Source: Dictyophora rubrovolvata (taxonomy: Eukaryota > Basidiomycota > Agaricomycetes > Phallales > Phallaceae). Taken from it: 64,000 nucleotides of DNA. A model generated the notes under the pieces. The model searched no databases. It was not told the DNA's origin and saw only the letters and a list, made by a program, of their open reading frames with translations. The stretch is taken from the NCBI GenBank assembly GCA_029959195.1, contig CP114118.1, positions 2,816,001 through 2,880,000 of the forward strand. Reading direction: 5' to 3'. This document shows positions 58,101-64,000 of the stretch, one piece after another. Each line of letters starts with the position of its first letter. Position 1 is the first letter of the stretch. Made by a program: the position numbers and the translations under genes.

Positions 58101-59738
58101 TTAAGAAAATTTACCATCGTCAACTTCTTGTACCAACATTATCCCTAATTCTTCAATCTCTAGAACCTCATCAGAGGGAACAGTGGAGAAGTTTCTCACC
58201 CGTAGGACCTTTAACGGTTGAGAGGAGCATTTGAGACGGGCGCTTTGTACCATCTTCAAACGATGGACCAAGAAGCTTGTAGCTTTTACAAGTCTGGAGC
58301 TATGGTAGGTTAATCGTTCCAAGCGTGGAGTTATTCCGGGCTCTTCCTCCAGAAGTTTACACACGTTGGCGAGGCCAACGCGAGTGTATATTATTCTTAA
58401 TGAGACAATTGTTTTGACACTGCGCAGGATGTCGGCTAAGAAACGCCAGAGATGTTTGTCAGGAGGAGCATATCTGGGCCAAATTCCGGTGTCCAATGTT
58501 AGTTCGACGAGGGCTGTAGCCAGCTTCACTGGGATGGGGACGCCATTATGCTTGCGTTCACAATCCCACCTGTATATAGTATGAAAGGAATTTTTGGCCG
58601 GAAGCTCCAAATAACCATTCAAATTTGCGCCAAATGTTAGCCCCGTTCTATCGAACTCTGCAAACGAGGCACAATCCATAGGCGTCGAGTTGTCCGCTCC
58701 AGATATACAGGCTACAAAGTATGATGAAAATGAGGGACGGCCTTCGGGACAACTTGTCGTACGTATAGTTATATTGCTGGTCCTTGAGAAATTGAAATTG
58801 TTTAGAAGACAGTTGTCGAATCCACATCCAGTCTCGTTGAAAAAAATGGAGAAGTAGTCGAGATTAGGTGCCTGAAAATTGCAATAAAAGTCCGTTCGAT
58901 TATCCAGACTCAACATCCGCAGCTTTGGAAGTGTTACAACCTTATCCGACAAGAGGGGATGGATGTCCCGATATTGAGAAAGGTAGTTCAAAATTTTAAG
59001 ATTAGGGAGTTCTTCTAAACTTTTGAGAATGTCGAAAGCTGAAGGAAAGTCGCGCTCGCCCCCGCCTAAAAAATCGCCTAACGCATCCTGGTCCAGCTTG
59101 AGCCATTCAACATGAGACAGATGCCGAAATATTCCTTGACCGTGAAGAAGTGATAACGAACTACTGGAAATCCGCAAATACCGCAAACGAGATGTGCTGA
59201 TAAGTCTGAATAAAAACTGTAGGCATAAGTCAAAGCCGTCATGGTCCATATAACCACCCATAACTCGGAAGCTTAAATTCTCCAAATTAGGGGCGGAAAA
59301 ATCGGACCACCCTACTGCATTACTAAGTTCCACGATGCTAGTGACTTCCCAGAATAACGATCGGACTCGAGAAAGGTCGAATTTTTGAAAATGATTGAGC
59401 AAATGGGGACAGCGAGTATACTCAAAATCGTCTGTTATGAAGATGTCCAGAGGTTGGGTTTTAGAACGGCGAAGCATGGTTTCAAGTCCATCCATGAACC
59501 TTCTTGTGCCCCAGCGATGATCGTAGCACAAAGCTGTCCAGAAGCTTGAATTGTGAAGCACGATGGCACGCCAACGACGACAGACCCATGAAAGAAGTAG
59601 ATATTGACCGTTGTGTTTCTGTGATTCGAGAGGACCGATGAAAGAGAAGATTAGAGCGAATATTTCATCTGGAAGCTTTTTATTAATAACATTGTTTTGA
59701 GCGATTGAAACTGCTTTGCTAGAGTTGTGCATGTCCAA
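58101..59738 (-). CDS. F-box protein
   Basis: Substrate adaptor of an SCF ubiquitin ligase, from a family greatly expanded in Agaricomycetes. Single open frame of 545 residues. The F-box is at about residues 20-65: KKLPDEIFALIFSFIGPLES then YLLLSWVCRRWRAIVLHNSS, followed by the usual FWTALCYD. The remainder is a loose leucine-rich arrangement with short strands such as LPKLRMLSLDNRTDFYCNFQ, APNLENLSF and LKILNYLSQ, ending in EVLEIEELGIMLVQEV. The target is unknown. An alternative longer start would need a different frame, so 59738 (MDMHNSSKAV) is kept. It is divergent from RAE1 across about 490 bp. Confidence 0.9.
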   Translation of the reverse strand: MDMHNSSKAVSIAQNNVINKKLPDEIFALIFSFIGPLESQKHNGQYLLLSWVCRRWRAIVLHNSSFWTALCYDHRWGTRRFMDGLETMLRRSKTQPLDIFITDDFEYTRCPHLLNHFQKFDLSRVRSLFWEVTSIVELSNAVGWSDFSAPNLENLSFRVMGGYMDHDGFDLCLQFLFRLISTSRLRYLRISSSSLSLLHGQGIFRHLSHVEWLKLDQDALGDFLGGGERDFPSAFDILKSLEELPNLKILNYLSQYRDIHPLLSDKVVTLPKLRMLSLDNRTDFYCNFQAPNLDYFSIFFNETGCGFDNCLLNNFNFSRTSNITIRTTSCPEGRPSFSSYFVACISGADNSTPMDCASFAEFDRTGLTFGANLNGYLELPAKNSFHTIYRWDCERKHNGVPIPVKLATALVELTLDTGIWPRYAPPDKHLWRFLADILRSVKTIVSLRIIYTRVGLANVCKLLEEEPGITPRLERLTYHSSRLVKATSFLVHRLKMVQSARLKCSSQPLKVLRVRNFSTVPSDEVLEIEELGIMLVQEVDDGKFS

Positions 59739-60164
59739 GTAGTGGTTTGAGTTTCAAAGGAGTCATGAAAGCGCGTGACCGTGACAGAATCATCACTTTG
59801 TTCAAACGGCATTTCGGCAGCGGTACCTCCCAGTGACCAACAAACAGTCTTGCTAGACGAGGCTTGAAAGGTATGACGGTTTTTTTTCATACGTTTATAT
59901 GTCGACGGATTGATAGGGTCGTTATACAAGCATTGCTCCAAGTATATCACAAATAAATTATTACACAATTGATTGTTCTCGTTTCATTTCAATTTTTGCT
60001 TAAACTCTTTTATATTGAGAAACCTCGATGCGAGATATTCGGAGTTTTCAGGTCCCCGTTATTTATGGTCGTGTACATACCGTACGATGCACCATCATAC
60101 ATTCAGCGATTTGCTTAAACACTAATTGTCGATTGGCCAATCGAGGATCGTGACGCGTATATAA

Positions 60165-60183
60165 TCACGTGAAACGTCACGCA
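60165..60183. promoter_or_regulatory. CACGTG plus GTCACGCA motif upstream of RAE1
   Basis: The 19-base block tcacgtgaaacgtcacgca lies about 46-64 bp upstream of the RAE1 start. It repeats the motif pair at 40509-40535 with closer spacing. It may also serve the divergent F-box gene. Confidence 0.45.
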
Positions 60184-60228
60184 TTATGTAATTACCGCCC
60201 AAAAGCTTGTTCTCTGTCCGCCACCGTA

Positions 60229-61665
60229 ATGTCAATTTTCGGGACAACTTCGAATCAACAGCCGTCCGATCCAGAATTAGTGGACCCACCAACTGATTCA
60301 ATATCATGTCTGGCGTTCTCACCAGTCGCTGATTTACTAGCAGTCGGTAGCTGGGATTGTAGCGTAAGTTCATGGATTCCTCCTGCTTTAGCTCGAGTTG
60401 TCATTTAATGCATTTCCTATCGATATTCATGCTTTCAGTATAGGTGCGTATTTATGAAGTTGCGCCAAATGGTCAGACGCGTGGTAAAGCAATGTACAAC
60501 CATGAAGGACCTGTGTTCGATGTATGTTGGACAAAAGTATGAATTATGATGCTCGCTCTGGGTTTACATACATCTCAAGCTGCCATTTTCTGGGTTTTCA
60601 TAGGATGGATCTAAAGTTATTTCAGCCGGAGGCGACAAAACCGCGCGTGCCTTTGATCTTGTCACAGGGCAAAATTCTCAGGTAGCAACACATGATGCAC
60701 CAATCAAGTCGTGTAGGTGGGTGGATGCACCGGGATCTGCTGGGTACCTTGTTACTGGTAGTTGGGACAAAACAATAAAGGTACTTTATAAAAACTTTTA
60801 CCCCCGATACTGTTTCGTTCTTATTGCGTTAAACCAGTACTGGGACTTACAGTCACCCAATCCAATCGCGACCGTCTCTCTACCCGATAGATGTTATAGT
60901 ATGGATACTGTCTACCCTCTTCTCGTCGTTGCTACGGCTGAGCGGCATCTTGTGATCATCAATTTAAATAACCCCCAGACAATTTTAAAGGTGTGTTTGT
61001 GCCAAAGCTAACCTTGGTCCTCTATTAATATTACACAGACCGTTAACTCTCCGCTAAAATGGCAAACACGATGTGTAGCCTGTTTCCCTTCTGGCAATGG
61101 ATTTGTTGTCGGTAGTATAGAAGGACGTGTTGCAGTACAGTACATAGACGACAAGGAGAGCTCGTAAGTTGATCAAGAAGGTGCTATTGTATAATTAATG
61201 TGATTAATAATGAAATAGGTCCAATTTTACGTTTAGGTGTCATCGACATGAAGTTGCAACCCCAAAAAGGACCGAAATTTATTCAGTAAACACTATATTA
61301 TTTCATAGAGGTTCCGGCACCTTCATTACAGCAGGTGATTAGCTTTCGTCATAAAAATTATTCGGCAAGTTGACTTGTTTTCAGGCAGTGATGGAGGCAT
61401 GCATACGTGGAATAAAGATTTACGAAGCCTTGTCAAAAGTAGGTTTATGGTTAGTTATATCTGAATTTTCATCTTACAAACACGGATAGCCTTTGACCGT
61501 TCTCCCGCTCCCATAACTGCATGTGCTTTCAATCACAACGGAACAATTTTGGCTTATGCCATATCCTACGACTGGTCTAAAGGACATGTCGGTGTAATCC
61601 CAGGAGCTCCTAACAAGGTCGTTCTCCATCTTGTAAAAGATGAAGATGTGAAGAAAAGAAAATAA
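60229..61665 (+). CDS. RAE1: mRNA export factor Rae1/Gle2 (WD40)
   Basis: Seven-bladed WD40 protein at the nuclear pore that binds the GLEBS motif of nucleoporins and aids mRNA export. The start at 60229 reads MSIFGTTSNQQPSDPELVDP, then PPTDSISCLAFSPVADLLAV, GSWDCS spliced to VRIYEVAPNGQT, YNHEGPVFDVCWTK, DGSKVISAGGDKTARAFDL, WDLQSPNPIATVSLPDRCY, ATAERHLVIINL, and SPLKWQTRCVACFPSGNGFV then GSIEGRVAVQYID. The Rae1 hallmark FRCHR follows as NFTFRCHRHE, then IYSVNTILFHRGSGTFITAG, SDGGMHTWNKD, and ITACAFNHNGTILAYAISYD then WSKGH. The Lys-rich end is DEDVKKRK. About eight exons. Complete. Confidence 0.95.
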
Positions 61666-61865
61666 TGCTGCGTACAATATCCACGATTGTAACATTAAAT
61701 AATAATCTACATCGGAGTATTGAAAAGGATCTCAGCGACGCTTGTCTCGATTGGAACGAGTCTGGCAGAATATCGTTCTCATATTAGAATCGTATAATAA
61801 GTTTCTATATTTGACAGTATTAATTTGGTCTGTCAACCGAATGTCCAACACGTTACATATCCTAG

Positions 61866-62530
61866 TTATTTTGTCTGGAAAGAATTGTATATTGGCGGAC
61901 ATTTGACTAGCATTTTATGCAAGGAAACTTACAGCTTCTTTCAAATACGTGATGAGATCGGAACGGTCTTTCTCTTTCTTCAAACCAGCAAAAGCCATCT
62001 TTGTACCCGGGATATACTTATAAGAAAGAGAGATTAGAGACATTAACGAGGATCTGTAACAACTATGCACCTTTTTAGGGTTTTCTAAGGAAAGCAGGAT
62101 GGAGTTAAATACGTAGAGTTACATATATATGCTGAGGGATGATTACTGACCTAGATACTCAAAAAGGGTTTTCTCTTCCCTACAAAAGCATGAATATACC
62201 TAATAAAGTAGATATCGAAAGAAGCGTACCACGTTAGACCTTTGTTGACATTGGCGGAAGTGTAAGAGAAACCATCTACAGAACCCGTCTTTCGACCGAT
62301 AAGACTAGACGATGTTATAACCCCGAGTTTCAAAGAAACAAATACCGACCCATGAAGATTTGGTCCGACTTTATTGGGCTCTCCGGCACCCAACGTATGG
62401 CATTGAGCACAGCGAGTTTTGAAAAGCGTAGCACCCTTTTTAGCGTCACCTGCCAGTGAAAGACAATTAAGAGATGAGCGTAATATACAATAGACAAAAT
62501 GAATAGGATTTTACCTTCTTCAAAGGGCAT
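61866..62530 (-). CDS. CYC1: Cytochrome c
   Basis: Electron carrier between complexes III and IV in the mitochondrial intermembrane space. After splicing: [108 protein letters not shown]. The haem motif CAQCH, the axial Met of GTKMAF and the usual 108-residue length are present. A 14-nt exon (AAAACCCTAAAAAG) encodes part of ENPKK. The last exon is only ACAAAATAA (61866-61874), completing EATK and the stop. One donor is gtcggt. It is convergent with RAE1, about 200 bp apart. Confidence 0.95.
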
Positions 62531-62745
62531 TATTGAGGCTGAGAAACAAGCGAAGGAGGCAAGATGAGGATAATGACATCTTGGATGATGGCATGATGTC
62601 CGGATTCGCCGGCGCTCCACATCTCTTGGGTTTCAAACTCCGCCAGTCACCGCCAAATTGTTTTTGTCCCAGAACGTTATGCAGACCTTAGATATGTCTT
62701 GATTCTAGGCCGCAATCGTCAACACGTCATTATCACCCTATCTAG

Positions 62746-63183
62746 ATGCAGATTCTGTCATCGCGATTAATTTCGTTCCGCGAAATCTCTCAGCGACTGG
62801 GACCTTTTTTGCAGCCTCATATCGATCCTGATCCTAAACATCTTGAAAGACGCGGCGGATATGGTAGTAGATGCCAACCAGGGACCCATCAACTTGACAT
62901 TGTTCCCGCCGATTATGATGAGTCCGCTGTAGATAATTTCGCGCTCAGTCTCTTCCAAACGCTCCGTTACACCAGTGGCCACCGCGTTGCCGTTACTTGC
63001 AAGGAAATCCCATTCTTCATGTATGGTGAATGGCAACGCGCTAAGGCAGACATTTGCCTTTCGAATCGCCTTCAGAACAATATCACGTTGCTTGTTCAAG
63101 AAAACAAAGGCTTTGGAGAAGGTCTGCACACGCACGGTGACGCCGAGGCTCAATTGATTGCTCAGGCTATCGCTGCATTTTGA
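62746..63183 (+). CDS. PD-(D/E)XK nuclease-like hypothetical protein, shortened
   Basis: A protein type I recall as recurrent in agaric genomes, without assigned function. It reads NFALSLFQTLRYTSGHRVAV, then KEIPFFMYGEWQRAKADICL, then ITLLVQENKGFGEG. The Asp of KADICL followed about 20 residues on by ENK fits the D...ExK core of PD-(D/E)XK nucleases; this is motif reading only. The frame ends at TGA (63181). The next codons in the same frame (WNTLPELEAA, then after a possible intron ITPGIAVTRNYADR) resemble the usual C-terminal half (LP..E....PGI), so the gene seems truncated by a stop and may be a pseudogene. It is divergent from cytochrome c across 215 bp. Confidence 0.55.
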   Translation: MQILSSRLISFREISQRLGPFLQPHIDPDPKHLERRGGYGSRCQPGTHQLDIVPADYDESAVDNFALSLFQTLRYTSGHRVAVTCKEIPFFMYGEWQRAKADICLSNRLQNNITLLVQENKGFGEGLHTHGDAEAQLIAQAIAAF

Positions 63184-63719
63184 TGGAATACTTTGCCCGA
63201 GCTTGAAGCGGCGGTATGTCCTGTTTTACCTTTACATTTTGTACAGTACCTCTGACGTTCTTCGTAGATCACTCCTGGAATTGCCGTGACAAGGAACTAT
63301 GCCGACCGACAACAAAGAACCAGTTATTCATTTCCCTGAAATAATCCACCCAAACTGCCGCTGGAGTGAAGGGGTGAAAGGATGAGACCGCTGGATAACA
63401 GAGAGCTTAGATGTCTACTTATGTCTACTTTACTCGAAGATGCGAGTATTAGCAAACTTAGTTGATAATGACAATCTGACGCTGCACTTTTCAATTTTTT
63501 ACACCTTATTTTTTTTTGAAAGTTGGAGGTACAAACTTCGAAGAGTCTCCATCCCGTCCTGTTTTAATAAAGATGAGTTCAAATATCTCAGACATGCGTT
63601 TGGTTATTCAACTTATAAGATTCAGAGAAAAGAAGAAGTTTGCGCCAAACTATGAAGTCAGTGTTTATTTGAAGTTAACTTTACTTAGTTTTTGCGATGT
63701 ACAATAACTGATCTTGTCT
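63184..63719. other. Relic 3' part and spacer
   Basis: The first 150 bases look like the decayed remainder of the gene ending at 63183. The rest shows no gene. Confidence 0.4.
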
Positions 63720-64000
63720 CTACAAGCATTGCGAATAGTAAGGCGGCGAAACTGCATTGCAAGTGCTTCCTGTCGCGCATGCCGTCGGTCCTGTCCATCC
63801 ATCACCACCACTGAAAGAATAATACAAGTTATTCACATCAGAATCGTCATGAAAAAAGTTGTTCAACTCACCATTGACCGTACTATGTAAATGAGACAAA
63901 TCGCATATCAGTTATTGTATGAAACTCAGTGAACAGTAAAATCATACTTTGGTTTGTGTTGCACCACTAGCACTGGTCGTTTGAGAAGGCGGAGTGGGAG
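63720..64000 (-). CDS. CBM1-bearing secreted enzyme, C-terminal part (cut by window edge)
   Basis: Only the end of the gene lies in the window. It shows a Ser/Thr/Pro linker (PTPPSQTTSASGATQTK) leading into a fungal cellulose-binding module: YGQCGGDGWTGPTACATGST then CNAVSPPYYSQCL, stop at 63720. The four Cys and the flat-face aromatics (Trp and two Tyr) are present. The module is split by an 11-nt exon (TACGGTCAATG, about 63885-63895) that supplies YGQC; its phase is confirmed by the module. The catalytic domain, outside the window, cannot be named; typical partners are cellulases, lytic monooxygenases or esterases. Confidence 0.85.

Noticed and set aside
1-64000. tRNA, rRNA, CRISPR arrays or origins
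   Set aside because: No B-box with matching arms, no rRNA-like sequence and no spaced identical repeats were found by reading; a covariance-model scan would be decisive for tRNA.

Overview
The window is nuclear DNA of a filamentous basidiomycete, most likely an Agaricomycete. Genes lie close together on both strands. They are cut by many 45-80 nt GT-AG introns and some tiny exons. The gene content also fits: a DUF6533 membrane protein, a NoxA-type NADPH oxidase, a CBM1 secreted enzyme, an F-box protein, and an indoleamine 2,3-dioxygenase. No rRNA, tRNA, CRISPR array, plasmid or whole virus-like element was seen. Exon edges were read by eye from splice signals and frame continuity with known families.

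Left part (1-7660) is repeat-rich. A unit of about 3 kb occurs three times in tandem: U1 about 1-3363, U2 about 3364-6356, and U3 about 6357-7660, which is partial. U1 and U2 each carry a gene-like segment whose 3' half is built from degenerate 21-bp repeats encoding a heptad pattern. U1 has a 705-bp element with inverted ends (2644-3348) at a site that is empty in U2. U2 instead carries a decayed LINE piece (about 3925-4440). From 7661 to 13130 there is a long stretch without a recognisable gene.

Middle part (13131-45326), in order: a GATA zinc-finger regulator (+); a DUF6533 membrane protein (-); a phocein-like Mob protein with a very long acidic tail (-); a GH27 alpha-galactosidase (-); a TauD/TfdA dioxygenase (+); NADPH oxidase NoxA (+); a short-chain dehydrogenase (+); two tandem cyclopropane-fatty-acid-synthase-like methyltransferases (+); a disordered nuclear protein with a SUMO-interacting motif (+); indoleamine 2,3-dioxygenase (-); and a small ankyrin protein (-).

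Right part (46911-64000), in order: a macro-domain hydrolase (-); an MFS sugar transporter (-); sterol C-5 desaturase ERG3 (+); a DUF1295 membrane reductase-like protein (-); eIF1A (-); an F-box protein (-); the RAE1/GLE2 mRNA export factor (+); cytochrome c (-); a shortened nuclease-like ORF (+); and the C-terminal end of a CBM1-bearing secreted enzyme (-), cut by the window edge.

Most neighbours are housekeeping or metabolic genes with no shared pathway, so I see no biosynthetic cluster or defence island. The least explained content is the left tandem array with its heptad-repeat protein and the insertion polymorphism between units. Next come the Mob protein with its acidic tail, the tandem methyltransferase pair, several micro-exons of 9-16 nt, one GC-AG intron, and a shared promoter motif upstream of two nuclear-protein genes.
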